Positions 24,242-36,762 of a stretch of DNA of 64,000 bases are shown piece by piece (the stretch's first letter is position 1; the number at the start of each line of letters is the position of its first letter). The DNA comes from Ahaetulla prasina (taxonomy: Eukaryota; Chordata; Lepidosauria; Squamata; Colubridae), in assembly GCF_028640845.1 (NCBI RefSeq), contig NC_080541.1, positions 141,387,464 through 141,451,463 on the forward strand, in the 5' to 3' direction. The notes under the pieces are model-generated. The model was not told the DNA's origin. It made no database searches and worked only from the letters and a program-made list of their open reading frames with translations. A program made the position numbers and the translations under genes.

Positions 24242-26564
24242 ACAGTATAAAGGGTTTTTAAATACATATATTCACGTACATAAAGAATAAGGAATCTGCA
24301 AACACATCTTAGAAAAGAAGCCTGACACAAGGGAAATAGTGAAGAAATGGCAAAGACAATGGACACACACAACCATTAGAATTCATCCCATCCAAACTTC
24401 TAGACAAATATACAGGGAAACCTAAAACAAGTATAGATTGCATATGTGCATTTTGGGAAACGTAGCATATCTAACAGCAATACAGAAAATGTATATCTTT
24501 AGAGAAACACAACAAAAATATAATCTACAAGAAAAAAATGTTCCCAAACTTGGAAGAAAATTCACAAGGCCTTTTTCAGACAGAAGATTATTTTCCTTAT
24601 AATTTAATAATAATTTATAGTTAAATTTATAGTTGCAATAATATAAACAAATACAAACTAAAAAGAAAAGAATAAAAAAATAGTGCAGAGATGAAAAATT
24701 TACAAAACAAATGAAAAATAATGTAGTTAAAAGAGAAAGAAATATATAAAGTAATGACTTTTTTCTTCATTTCTTTATACAATAAGTATAAATAATTTTA
24801 GTAACCTATCACGTTTTGTTAAAATAAAACAAATGATCTATGCTTCCTATATACCCTTTCTTATCTATAAACAAACCTTAAACCCTCATCATTAGTCCTG
24901 GTTAGCAAAAGTCCATTAAGGGTTACCAGAGACAGCAACATATCTCTTTTTGTCTTGATCAAATAAATCAACTTTATATTCCTTCCCATTACTTTTGACA
25001 ATCTTGATCTTTGATCCCTTCAAATTATGTCCTAAAATTTAATTTCTTTTCATGTTTTCTTTGTCCTTTCTCACAAAATTCTTCAAAGGTTCCAGCCTGT
25101 TTTTAAAATCCAGTTTAGGAAAATTATCCAGGTAACTCTTCTGACTTGCTATTTATATATCCCTTCTAATAATTAAGATAGCTAGTTTCTTTTATATATC
25201 CACTGTAACATCTTTTTCCATGTCATTCTTATATGACTTCTGCTATCATTTTTAAATCCACTTTCAGATCACTCTCAATTTTGTTTGAAAAGCTTGTTCT
25301 TTTTCTATATAGGCTTTAAATACAGTCTATTTAAAAGGGCAGACTCTTAAAATTAACTTCTGAGTCCAGTATTCAAAAATATTCTTTAATATGTGTAATA
25401 TTAAAATATTTGCCTTCATTCTCTATTTGTAAGTTGACTTTAAGGGTTCTTCTCCTTTAATTCCTACTAGTAACCTCTATTCCTTCTAGTTCCCTCTGGT
25501 GTCCAACCATCAAAGCCCTGTTCTATCAAAACAAAAGCATTTTCCCATGGGAAGGATTCTTGCAAGCAATTCCAAAATCATCTTTCAAATTCATCTGGAT
25601 TCTTATTAATTTGTAACATTCTAAAACCAAAGTTTTATTCACCCTTTTGCCGTTTATTCCCCTCCCCCAATTAAATCCTTAATTTAATATTTAAATTTTT
25701 TTTTCACGAAGGGTTGAAGGAAACTCACATGCATTTTCAGACAAAAGGTTCCTAATAGCTGAGAAACGGTTAGCAAGCATTTTCTGAAATTAATTAGTAA
25801 AGGAAGTATGCAAACCCAGTGTTCTTTTAAAGGCACCAACCGTGGTTTGAGCAAGCTAGCCATTCCCTCACCTTCCAGAGCTATGCCACAGAGCAGAAAG
25901 AACTATTGTGTGGCGTGCTTGTAAACAGTCTCAAGACTCCTCCATTTCCAGAGAGAAATTTCAAAGAACTGGTCTACTCATTGGCTCTTCATTCTACCGC
26001 AGTTGTCAGCTTTACTCTTAGTCGAGCCATCCTCATTTTGCCACTTCTTCCCCAGAAATCCCAAGATTGGTTAACATTTTTATGTATTCGATTTACATCT
26101 CACTTTTCCACTCCCATGTACAGCAAGGGTGGCTAAATGAAGCAACTGATGCAGAAATGGGTTGAACATAATTTACACTCCATAAAATGAGAACACCAAT
26201 GAAAACCAACTGAACTGGACATTCCTACTCATCTAAGCATCCAAAAGACCAGGATTCTTTAAGGGTCAAAGTACACAGACCTAAGTATAAATCCATGCGT
26301 AGTCTCTCTCTAGGTGACTTTAATGAAGTTAAATGTCTCCAGAAAATGACCTTAGATTTGGAGTTTCATTTTCAGTCATTTCCCCTTGCTAAAAAAAAAT
26401 AAAGCTAAATGTATGATAGGTTGAAGAGCGCAACAGATATTCTACCATGAACTTCTGCAGATCTAGATTTATAGTTGAAGTGACTGAAATGTTTCCTTTC
26501 ACCCTACTCCCTGCTTTCTCTTTCAATAATTATGATCGCTCATTTATTTATCAAACACAGTATA
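24242..26564 (+). repeat. 2.3-kb direct repeat, copy 2
   Basis: Second copy of 18789-21120, again bounded by ACAGTATA on both sides. Differences include the segment after TTTAATAATAATTT near 24610 and a missing TGTCAGTC near 25743. Confidence 0.9.
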
Positions 26565-27303
26565 CCACACAGTAATCCTAAAGGATACCTGGTGATTCAT
26601 AAAAATAAAAGTACACATAAAAATATATTCAGAAACCCAATCCACAATCAAAATAAGGGGCGGGGGGACTGGAATATAAAAATTTATAAACAGAAAAGAG
26701 CTATGTGTATATAGCTAGCCATGAGTCAAAGCCCAACTCTTTCTGGAAAGTTCAGTTTTGAACAGTTGCCAGTCAAAGTAGAAGTGAACCTGTCATCTTC
26801 TGGGAGGCTGTTTTGTATGGTCCTACAGATAACTTGGCACTAAGCCATGAAAGCTCAGTGCCAGTACTTTAAATTGCATCCAGAAGCATATTGGCAGCCA
26901 ATGCAGGCCCCACAACACTTCCAAGTAGTCTTTAAAACCAGTAGAATAAATCACAGCTGTCTAAACAGTGGGTGATGTAATGATTCGTGTGTGCTACATG
27001 AAATACTGTAGTGTGGTCCCCATCCTGCAGAAAGGGTTACAACTGATGGATCAATCAAAACTAGACAAAGCCTACCCGATCACAATTTCTAGCTGCTATT
27101 GAAGTAGGAGCTGGAAGTACAGAAGTACTAAGTCACATACATTTTTCTTCATGAATCATGTCACCCTATCAAGGGGCACCATTATGACAGATAATTGAGG
27201 ATTACACCGTCTTATTAGAATTCAATCCTGTTCTCCCCCATCCCCTCTGTCAGTCTTTTGAGATGGGCCAGGTCAAGAAAGAGACACCACAAAGATGTCA
27301 GAA

Positions 27304-28130
27304 CAGGGGTGAAATGCTCCTGGTTTAGACCGGATCGGGCAATCTGGTAGCGATGGGGGCGGGTAGTTCAGAGAACTGGTAGCAAAAATCCCTCCCCTCC
27401 CCCGCCCATGCCCACCCAATCCCCACTTGCCTACTTGGCAGCTTCCTGCTTCTTTTGGTCTCGCTCGCTATTCTGGCCTTGCTTTAGCTGCTGCAATCAA
27501 TTGCATCAGCTAGCAACTGAATCTGCCTGCCTGCAATCCATCTCATCGGTGAGCAACTCAATCTGCCTGGCTTTTCCCTTGAATTGGGTAAGTAAGGGAG
27601 GAGGGGAGCTTTAAAAAAATAGTCAATTGGGGGTTTTTTTAGGAGTTTTTTGGGGTTTTTTAGACATAGCAATTTAAAGTTAAGGAAGTTTTAAAGTTAA
27701 GGAAGTTTTAAATTTAGCTGTTTTTATCTAAAAATAAAATAAAATAAAATATTTGTGCAGCTTTCTGAGATTTGGTGTGTTTCTGAAGTGTTTCACTCTA
27801 ACTACACAAAAACACAAAATCGCACAAAGCTGTATTTTGTGTGTGTATGTGAGTCAGTTGTGGGGTGTGTGTGTGTGTGTGTGTGTGTGAAGTGTGAAAG
27901 TTGATTTTGGGGCTTTTTGTGGCTCTGTGAGGTTCCTACTTATTGCAGGGGCCATTTTGGGTGAAGTGCAGCTGCTTTTACAGTGTGTGAGTCTGTTGTG
28001 TTCTGTTGTGTTGTGTGTGTGTAAAGTGTGAAAGTTGGTTTTTCATATCTCTTATTGTTTTGTGTACTTTATTTATTATTTTTATTATTTATTGTTATTG
28101 GTCACGCCCACCCAGTCATCTGACCAATTT
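27304..28130. mobile_element. hAT-type element, right end unclear
   Basis: It starts CAGGGGTGAAATGCTCCTGG, continues with CTGGTAGCGATGGGGGCGGG, and reaches GGTCACGCCCACCCAGTCAT near 28110. The terminal CAC..CTG end is not visible, so it seems truncated. A (GT)n array (27865-27889) lies inside. Confidence 0.55.
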
Positions 28131-28321
28131 TTTCAGACATGTTACATTATTTTAGTTATTAGAAGAATCTTGAATTGAAGGACTATTCAAAATCTCCATT
28201 GCTCCAATTTAAGGACAAAATCAAGGCAGGGCTATTCTAAGCCTCTGTCCCACACTTTCTATATCGCCAGGGCTGAGCCACCATTTCAGCTGCATCTCAA
28301 AGGCTGAAGAAGACAGTCAGA

Positions 28322-28575
28322 AGCCGGTTTAGCTCACGCTGGTAAAAGCCTGTTATTAAGAACACAGTAGCCTGCAATTACTGCAGGTTCGAGCCCGGCC
28401 CAAGGTTGACTCAGCCTTCCATCCTTTATAAGGTAGGTAAAATGAGGACCCAGATTGTTGGGGGGGGCAATAAGTTGACTTTGTAAAAATATACAAATAG
28501 AATGAGACTATTGCCTTATACACTGTAAGCCGCCCTGAGTCTTCGGAGAAGGGCGGGGTATAAATGTAAACAAAA
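28322..28575 (+). repeat. tRNA-derived SINE with CR1-like tail
   Basis: A tRNA-like head with B box GGTTCGAGCCC (about 28386), then TTGACTCAGCCTTCCATCC and the tail CCGCCCTGAGTCTTCGGAGA followed by GTATAAATGTAAA and poly(A). The tail is the reverse complement of the CR1 3' end at 43558-43588, which indicates CR1 as its mobilising partner. Confidence 0.85.
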
Positions 28576-29385
28576 AAAAAAAGCAGAGATAAATTCTTTT
28601 ACATCCTCACAGCCCACAGGCACCAGTGCAGGACTTCAACACAACTAGTTGAGTGATATAGCATACTGATGATATTGGGCTCCAAACTATCAGAATACCC
28701 CTATTCGTGACTTTGTGTAGATGTTAAATAGAAAGGAGAAGAGGACTAACCTCTGTGATATGTCACAAGGGAATAGCCACCAATCTCTCCTTACCACCAC
28801 CACGTCTGGGACTGACCACTGAGAAAGGAGCAGAATAACTACAAAACAGTGCCTCCAAACACAACCTCTGCAGATAACCCAGAAAAATACTCTAGTTGAT
28901 GGTATCAAAGGCCACTGAGAGATAGGACAAGGATGGATGTATTTCCCCATCCATGTCAATGATCAATCTTGTCTCTTTCTCTTGTGGAAGCTGGAAGCCT
29001 AACTATAGAAGGTCCAGATAATCTGCTTCTTTTAGGATGTTCCACAGTTGATTCCCATCATCTTCTTAACAATCTTATCTAAGAAGCGAAGGTTGAAGGC
29101 TAGATAGTTTTTATGTAACACATAAGGATCCAGGAACTCTTGTCCTACAAGACCCCCACCAGCTTTCCTTCCCTGGATGAGACATTAATATTCTCTGAGA
29201 TCCAGGAAACTTCTTTCTTTTAGCTGAATGACATCTTAGACAGCACCCAGTATACTCCTTTGGAGACCACAAGTCAAAAATAATCCCCAAAAAAACCAGA
29301 TTATAAAATGCTGCAGTCCTCATATTAGATCCTGCCCATGCAGAGTCAAGACTCAAGCAAATCTGGGCAGCGCTAATGGCAAAAT

Positions 29386-29946
29386 CAGAGTTGGAATTCA
29401 TCCAGTTCAGTCCAGTTTGGGGCGAACTGGTAATGGTGACTGCAGGAGGCTCCACCCACCCGCCTGAATGTAATGCATGAGCAAAGAGCACATGTGGAAG
29501 GCCATGCACATGCACAGAGAAGCGTGCACTCACATTTGCAAACCAGTAGGGAAGGGAAGGGATGCGGTGGCTCAGGGACTAGGATGTTGAGCTTGTCAAT
29601 TGAAAGGTCGGCAGCTCAGCGGTTCGAATCCCTAGTGCTGCCGTGTAACGGAGTGAGCTCCTGTTACTTGTCCCAGCTTCTGCCAACCTAGCAGTTTCAA
29701 AAGCACATAAAAATGCAAGTAGAAAAAATAGGGACCACCTTTGGTGGGAAGGTAACAGCATTCCGTGCGCCTTTGGCGTTGAGTCATGCCGGCCACATGA
29801 CGATGGAGACATCTTCGGACAGTGCTGGCTCTTCGGCTTTGAAACGGAGATGAGCACTGCCCCCTAGAGTTGGCAACGACCAGCACGTATGTGCGAGGGG
29901 AACCTTTACCTTTACCTTTAGGGAAGGTAAGTGAATCCCACCTCTG
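29386..29946. mobile_element. hAT MITE split by a Sauria SINE
   Basis: It starts CAGAGTTGGAATTCATCC and ends GTGAATCCCACCTCTG; flanks GGCAAAAT (29378-29385) and AGCAAAAT (29947-29954), 7 of 8 identical. The SINE occupies about 29559-29921. Confidence 0.85.
29559..29921 (+). repeat. Sauria-type tRNA SINE nested in hAT MITE
   Basis: GATGCGGTGGCTCAGG head, B box GGTTCGAATCC (about 29620), tail ACCTTTACCTTTACCTTTA. An AGGGAAGG-type duplication borders it. Confidence 0.9.
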
Positions 29947-30707
29947 AGCAAAATGTTCCACTCACAATCACAGCAATCAAGTGAAAGCTCTTGGTGATTA
30001 CTGTTCCATAATACAGAGTTTGCAACACAAAACACAGATGCTGAACAACAACCCACCTAAGTAATGAGAAAGGAAAAGTAAAAAACTTCACCCCTCTCTC
30101 ACAATCCCAGAGTAGGCCTAAAAGGGCTCAGAGTCATTTTCTGCCTTTCTCCACTGATGTTCTTGGCATTACTTCTGAGGCTTCATCTGCCAGAGGCCTT
30201 GAGTAAAATAAGGAGTCAACTCCTTCATCTGGCTAGAGAGGCTGTTCAGGAGCAAGGTTGTCAAGAGGTCAACTCACACTTCAGTAACTATTCGAAGCTT
30301 TTTAAATTCCCAATTAGCAAATATTCCACACCCTTCCTCCTGCAAACTCTAAGAAAATGGATCATCTTCTGAGAAAAATCAATGCCAACAACTACCCTAT
30401 CATTAAAGGTAAATAACCACTCTGCCAGGAATACAGCAAAATGAACCACAAGGAGCAAATGTTCAAAAATAAGTCTCAGTTCTCAACCATAACCCTCGTT
30501 AATAATAATAGTTTTAAAAAAACCTCTAGTGTGGAACTTTTAACAAAGAAAAGAGTTTGATCTTAACACTGTTGCATGCTTCCACTAAATAAATTACTTT
30601 TCTTAATTAATGGGCTCAACTTTTTCCTTACTATTTGGGAAACTATGCTATAGATGTTATCTGTCTTTCAATATATCAATCTTATGTCTGTTATATTAAA
30701 ACAATTT

Positions 30708-30925
30708 GGTGTAGCGGTTAAGACACCAAACCAGAAACCATGAACCGGTGAATTCTAATTTGTGTCTTAGACACAAAGCCCACTGTGCGATCAGGAGCCA
30801 GTCACTCTTTCTGAGCTCTAGGAAGTAAGCAATGGCAAACCACTTCTGAAATCTTGTCAAGAAAACTGCAAGGACTTATCCAGGCAATTGCCAGGGGTCA
30901 AGAATGAATGAAAGCACATGCCCAC
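30708..30925 (+). repeat. tRNA-derived SINE (second family)
   Basis: It starts GGTGTAGCGGTTAAGACACC (A-box-like), followed by AGGAGCCAGTCACTCTTTCT and GGCAATGGCAAACCACTTCT. Best preserved of three copies of this family here. Confidence 0.7.
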
Positions 30926-31029
30926 CCACCAAAAAAATCCTCTTATATTCGATGAAGTAATATATAGTCATGTAGTTACTCCCTGCTTGAGAGGATAATT
31001 GTGTGCAATGAACCTGTTCTTTTTCTCCG

Positions 31030-31350
31030 TCACTGATGCACTAAGGGCTGTTTCATCATGATGGAGACTGGAGTGGCTCGCCGTCTGTCATGCCAGTAGA
31101 TTATGAGGTTGGGAAACAAGGTCATGAATCACAGTCGCAATCCTGATAAATGAGCAAGTGGCCACATCAAGCTGACAACAGATAAATAAATAAAGAAGGC
31201 AATTGCATAGTTTTATCCTAGTTTGTATTCTCCGAGGATTCCTCGCTCATTTGCCGCTAAACTGGTATTCCTGCGGCCTGCCAAATAACTCATTTCAATT
31301 AGCATACATTTACATACATTCGGAGAAATTGGAGAGACTGGCTTGCCTGT
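31030..31350. promoter_or_regulatory. Candidate conserved non-coding element
   Basis: Unique, GC-balanced sequence in an AT-rich repeat desert, with homeodomain-like cores (AATTAGCAT), CCTGCGGCCTGCCAAATAA and no repeat signature. Offered only as a candidate; conservation cannot be judged here. Confidence 0.2.
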
Positions 31351-31354
31351 TTAG

Positions 31355-32068
31355 GGTTGTTGCCAGCAGAGAGAGAGACTCCTTTTAGGTTTCCTGGCTG
31401 GTGATGGGATCAAGGGCTTCATTCAATAGTAAATCAAGGTGTTCTCCTTCCAAGAAAAACCACTCGTGGATTCTAATGAGTCGGTCATGAATAAAGGAAG
31501 TCAAGAGGTGCCAGTTTCCACAAAATCTGTAGCAAGTTGTGCCTATGAACAAAATGACTGTTATCACCAAAGACCAAGAAAAAAAGGCAATCTGGAGTAA
31601 AAAGCTAAATGAAATCAACGATTATAGGTTGTACGCCCACAGAAGCCGAAAGAAGCTTTCCTGCATTGTTCAGTTTAAACCCCCCCTCCCGGCACAAATT
31701 TCACAAAAAGTAGAATGATAAGGTTCAGTGAAGGAAAAAACAACAACGGCTTGATCCTGAAATGAAGTAGGAAGCAGAAATGGATTCTAGAAACTTAAAT
31801 GCCAAATCACATGGTTGAGCCTGCAAATTGCAAAGGAAAATATTCATTTAGCAGGAAACAAAAGCAGTGATCTTCAGACAATAAAGCACATCACCAAAAC
31901 TACTTCTCTTACTTCAAAAGGAAAAAAAAAGAAGCAAAATATGCAGTTTTATAAACACATCCACACGCAAACAAACACTATGTAAAAGACACCCCTGCAT
32001 TTTAAGTGGTGTATTCAAACATCACTTTTTAAAAATCTTATTTTACAGGATTAATTTCCCCACAAAAT
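31355..32068. other. Non-coding, no recognised feature
   Basis: Nothing beyond short open frames on both strands. Confidence 0.4.
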
Positions 32069-32168
32069 AGAACAGAGCAGAATACAACAGAACAGAACAG
32101 AACAGAACAAAAATTCTTTATTGGCCAAGTGTGACTGGACACACAAGGAATTTGTCTCCGGTGCATAA

Positions 32169-32698
32169 GCTCTACACTGGCTACCGGTAGCCTTCCGGGT
32201 GCAATTCAAGGTTTTGGTTACCATCTTTAAAGCGCTCCATGGCTTAGGACCGGGATACCTTCAAGACCGCCTTCTGCCACTGATTGCCTCCCAACGACCC
32301 GTGTGCTCCCACAGAGTGGGCCTCCTCAGGGTGCCGTCGACCAAACAATGTAGGTTGGCGACCCCCAGGGGGAGGGCCTTCTCTGTGGCGGCACCAGCCC
32401 TGTGGAACGAGCTTCCTCCAGGATTACGACAACTCCCCGACCTCCGGACCTTCAGACATGAACTGAAGACTTTATTATTTCAGCGCGGACTAGCTTAAGA
32501 ATAAAATGTTTTAACTAAATTTTAAGGGTTTTTTAATGGGTTTTTACCGTTTTTAGTGATTTGGCTATTATAATATTTAGTTTTAATTGGGTTTTTAATG
32601 CTTATTTATTATATTGTTTTTTAATATGCCTGTGAACCACCCTGAGTCCTACGGGAGATGGTGCGGTATAAAAGTATGATTAATAAATAAATAAATAA
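32169..32698 (+). mobile_element. CR1 LINE 3' fragment, plus strand
   Basis: The frame 32199-32498 has FKVLVTIFKALHGLGPGYLQ, SVAAPALWNELPPGLRQLPD and FRHELKTLLFQ, the conserved C-terminal end of a CR1 protein, then TGAACCACCCTGAGTCCTAC and an (ATAA)n tail. It lies inside the minus-strand L2-type copy. Confidence 0.9.
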
Positions 32699-32978
32699 AA
32701 AATTGTATGTACAAGCAGCAAGTGATAAATCATGATCATAATCATAAAACACAATCATCATAAATCATAAGATACAAACTCAGCAATGGTCATGGGATAC
32801 TAAACAAGCAAACAACATAAATCATAATAGGATACTAAATAAAGGCAAGTAACATAAACCATTAGTTACAAACAACAAAGTTATAGTCATAAGAAGCTAA
32901 GATAATACATAATAGGAAAGATGAAAAGATGAGAAGGATAATAGGCAATACAGCCCTACTAGGTGGTTGGACATCCCA

Positions 32979-33243
32979 GGGCATTGATGGCTAACTTTTT
33001 CCGGACCGAGTGCCTAAAGCGCATGCCTGAAATCCCAAGATGCAACGCATATGCCCCTCCCCCCCCCCATGCAGAGCACACACACACCCATGCATGCGTG
33101 CGTGGCAGAGTCCTGAAGAACAGCTGGCTGGTTAGAGGTGCGCGTGCAGCGCGGCGGAGCTGAACTGGGGTGACAGCTCAAGTGCCCACAGAGAGGGTGC
33201 TGCGTGCCACATCTGGCACATGTACTATAGATTCACCATCACA
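32979..33243. mobile_element. hAT-like MITE inside the LINE
   Basis: Left end CAGGGCATTGATGGCTAACT and right end AGATTCACCATCACAG; it separates two parts of the L2-type LINE. No convincing 8-bp duplication. Confidence 0.6.
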
Positions 33244-33719
33244 GTCCTAGAACATAGACAGTGTTGTGGGAATTGTTTAGCAGACTGATAGCATGGTGTG
33301 GGGGGGGGGGACTGTGTCTGGTTGGTTTGGTGTGCAATTCCCTATCATGTAGTTTTGACGGAAGAAGTGGAAACAGTTTGTGTCCAGGATGTGAGGAGTC
33401 TAAAGATATTTTCACAGCCCTCTTTCTGGCTTGTGCAGTATATAGCCTCTCAATGGAAGGCAAACTGGTTGCAATTATTTTTTCTGCGTTCCTAATTATC
33501 CTCTGAAGTCTGTGTCTGTCTTGTTTGGTTGCTGTGCCAAACCAGACAGTTATAGAGGTACAAATGACAGACTCAGTAATTCCTTTGTAGAACTGTATCA
33601 GCAGTTCCTTGGGCAGTCTGAGCTTTCTGAGTTGGCACAGGAAGAACATTCTTTGTTGTGCTTTTTTGAAGATGTTTTTTGATGTTAGGTGTCCGCTTTA
33701 AGTCCTGAGATATTATAGA

Positions 33720-35163
33720 AGCTAGAAACTCTTCTGTTGATTCTGTGTTGTCTAGTATTATAAGAGGTGGTAGAATAATATGGCTTCCTCTAAAAATCTA
33801 CTATCATCTGTACAGTTTTGAGTGTGTTCAGTTCAAGATTGTTCATGGTGCGGCCGAAACAATAAAAACTTCAAAAGGAATGGAAAGAGGGAAATTTCTA
33901 AACTGTATGTTCTCCATGGCTTTTACTTAGTGAGGAACTCAAGAATATCATGGCATTTGGTTTGAGACTTCCTAACAGATCCTCATTCCTTATACATCAT
34001 CCCTTTCCTATGGAAGCACAACTTTTTATTATTCATTTTTATATAAAATGCAGTTTGTTACAGCTTAGTCTTTGGGGCTTTAAAACCAGCTTTTAAAGAT
34101 CTGATTTGTGCAGGTGCTTCATGGCACGAAGTGCTAGGCAAGTTTTTAAACACTTCTGCTCCTTTAATCAAAAGATTGATTTTTTTTTTCATTGTATTGC
34201 TTTCAAAAGTCTCCCCAGCTGTTTGTTTCCCAACATTTTTGGTTTGGACGAGTAAAAGCAGGGATGGGCGGGGGAAAAACCCACTTGAGATATGTACTAA
34301 TATCAATACTGTTTGTTTTTTGTCATTTTCTTTCAGAAAGAACATAAAGGAATAAGGGGAGCAGGAACCTTTCTGAAATCACGGGATCTCAAATCAGATT
34401 ATAGCTCAACTCACTTTAGTGCAAAATCAACACAGAACTAATAGGGAAGTAAGTATATCAAAGCAGAGCGATATAAGATTCTTGTTTCTTTGGGCCAAAT
34501 GATAACCATCCATTCTATCCTTATAGATTGAACATGCTGCCAAATTTTAAAGATATTAGACAAAGCATTTTGAGAGGATGGGTAAAGCAGAGTTCTAGAT
34601 TTCATCCCAAAGAAAACCGTACCTCAAATAACAGAAATTATTTATTATTCAAATTTATTATTTATTATTCAAATTCTCATGCAGTTGTTGTAAACTATTC
34701 TTTTTTTTTTCTATTTCCATTATTCTTCCTCCCAGCCTTTAAAACAGATATGGGCATTTTATGGCCCCCAGGCTATAACCAGACCTTTAACTATCCCTAT
34801 CCAGCCCACATGAGATCATTCGGAAATTAGAAATCAAATGTAAATAAGTGTGCGCCATAGGATTTCAATACAACTGCGTTGCATTTATTTTTAAGGTGAC
34901 TGCTTTTTTCCCCCAATTTACATATGTGCGTACATGCCTACACTCTTTCACAGTCCTGTTGGTTTGGTCCTCCAAGTTTCTCATGTGGCCAGTGGGGAAA
35001 ATGAATTGCCCACCCCTGTTTTAAAAGAACAAAGAAGATGCAGAGCCCCAGAGAATAAAATGAAATCCATATGACCTCTTCTCTGATTATTTGATAGAGA
35101 GACCTTCTTATCATAGACGATGTTATGTTTACGGGACTTTCCCCAAAGAACCATTTATTGCTT

Positions 35164-35217
<54 letters not shown>

Positions 35218-36535
35218 AGGCAATCCCAATTCAAGGCACATGTTTATTTTATGCTCTGTCATTTTGATTATGAGGATAAGATTTCAATAGTTAATCACTT
35301 TCTCTCCATTTGGCCTTGCCACATAAGTTATTTGTGATTAAGCTTTTGAAATTCTCAGCCAAATAACCTACCTGGGATAATTAAAGGGTGACTTCCCTCC
35401 TGTCACTAACTCTCTTATTTACAGGCATGGTGTGTATCATGATTGCAAACATTTAGTGCGGCAAACAAGCTATTTGTCTTTTAAACAGGAAGTTACATTA
35501 TATTCTGGTTAGCAACTAGACAGGAAAAAGCTTTCGGTATCTACAATGGATTTGCGGGAAAGAATTGGCTGTGGCTTTATTCACAATTTCAAAAATCCAA
35601 TTTTTTAATATGAAAGTAGAACTGCCAGCTGTGTTATTGGTCCTGCTCCCATGTCTCTATTTACTATCTGATGGGCAGGTATTCAACAAGAGAATCTCCT
35701 CCAACCATGTACATAAAGAGCGACAGGAAAAAAAAAAAGGAAAAAATAATTAGCATACAAATGTATGACAATTACGCTCCTTTAATGTGCTGTGTTAAAG
35801 CTGAATTATGTAGGAGGAGTTGAACAACTTCCAAGGAATAAGATGAGCTATGTTTAGATAGACTTGCTATTTCTTAATAAGTGTTTCTGTTGAATAAAAA
35901 AAATTAGGATGATGATATATTTGCTGCAGTCTAATGTTTTTATATGTTAATTCTTTATCTTTATCTTTTTTTTTATTTTCTAAATCCAACTACACCAGCA
36001 GCCTGTTCATTATAAGCTGGTAAGACATGATTAAGACATGTGGGTGCTATTGTCCCTTTGCTTAAAATTTTCCTTCTTGATAACTTCTCACCCATTATTG
36101 TTCTCTGTTCAACATGATTGAAGAATTGCTAATGAATAATTTACAAATTATGCAGTCACTGCTTCTAAAGTGAAAATAAAAGACTTGAAACTATTAATCT
36201 TAAAGTACTTTTTCACAGCAAGCAGCATTCTTTCACTATTTTGAAAAGGGGAACAAAACAAAACAAAAAAAGAGACAAAATCATCCAAGAATTAAAAGTC
36301 TACTGCCATGGGGAAGAGAAACAGATAATTAAAATCCATTAATTCATGTCTCTTTTGAGCAAAATAAATTACATTCAAGAAAACAATATTGCAAGGAGAA
36401 AGCTACTAATTAAAGTTGCAAGGGAACTTGGTTGAATTGGATGACAGTAACTCTGCCTTGTAGCTTGATATCAGATTTAACCAAGCTGAAGCAATCAAAA
36501 ATATTATGACATAGAGACTCTGTAGGCCAGCAAAG
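33720..36535. other. Non-coding, mostly unique AT-rich sequence
   Basis: It holds an (AC)n microsatellite at 35167-35216 and no repeat ends I recognise. Short frames cross low-complexity tracts. The interval 35.4-36.5 kb looks unique and might hold conserved non-coding sequence. Confidence 0.45.
35167..35216. repeat. (AC)n microsatellite
   Basis: 25 uninterrupted dinucleotides. Confidence 0.97.
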
Positions 36536-36543
36536 ACTGGATT

Positions 36544-36762
36544 CAGTGGTGGGCTGCTGCTGGTTCAGACCAATTCGGCCAAACCAGTAGTTGCGACCTG
36601 CAGGTGGTCCATCTGCCCCGGTACTATGCCATCCTATTTAGTCATGTTTTTTAAGCAGCGCGCATGCGTGCAAGGCATGTGTGAGAGCAAAGTGCATGCA
36701 TGCACGCTCATATTTTCAGTGCTGGGAAAACCGGTTGTTAATTCATGTGCTGTCCACCTCTG
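36544..36762. mobile_element. hAT MITE cut by a duplication breakpoint
   Basis: It starts CAGTGGTGGGCTGCTG and ends CTGTCCACCTCTG; flanks ACTGGATT (36536-36543) and ATTGGATT (36763-36770). In the second duplication unit the right flank at about 41780 reads ACTGGATT, matching the left flank exactly and so probably preserving the original state. Confidence 0.85.

Larger units (their letters stand above)
26700..29370 (-). mobile_element. Old CR1 LINE, broken by later insertions
   Basis: Segments such as TTTAAATTGCATCCAGAAGC and GCAGCCAATGCAGG (about 26870) and TTGATGGTATCAAAGGCCAC (about 28895) align, diverged, with the younger minus-strand CR1 at 43.5-45 kb in the same order. A hAT element (27304-28130) and a SINE (28322-28575) sit between. 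No intact frame remains. Confidence 0.6.
32070..33715 (-). mobile_element. L2/CR1-type LINE, interrupted by CR1 and hAT insertions
   Basis: The tail at left is (CAGAA)n-like (32080-32110) followed by TTTATTGGCCAAGTGTGACT. The body resumes after a CR1 insertion (32169-32698) and again after a hAT-like insertion (32979-33243). The minus-strand frame 33239-33649 carries LPKELLIQFYKGITESVICT, RLQRIIRNAEKIIATSLPSI and DSSHPGHKLFPLLPSK, the same protein blocks as at 23.7 kb. Confidence 0.88.

Noticed and set aside
20462..26136. Same 76-codon frame in both copies of the 2.3-kb repeat
   Set aside because: Conservation is explained by the recent duplication; composition is not protein-like and no motif is seen.
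29559..29650. tRNA gene (A and B boxes)
   Set aside because: Head of a Sauria SINE with body and tail; no folded mature tRNA.
35125..35337. Frame with poly-His-Thr
   Set aside because: Translation of the (AC)n microsatellite.
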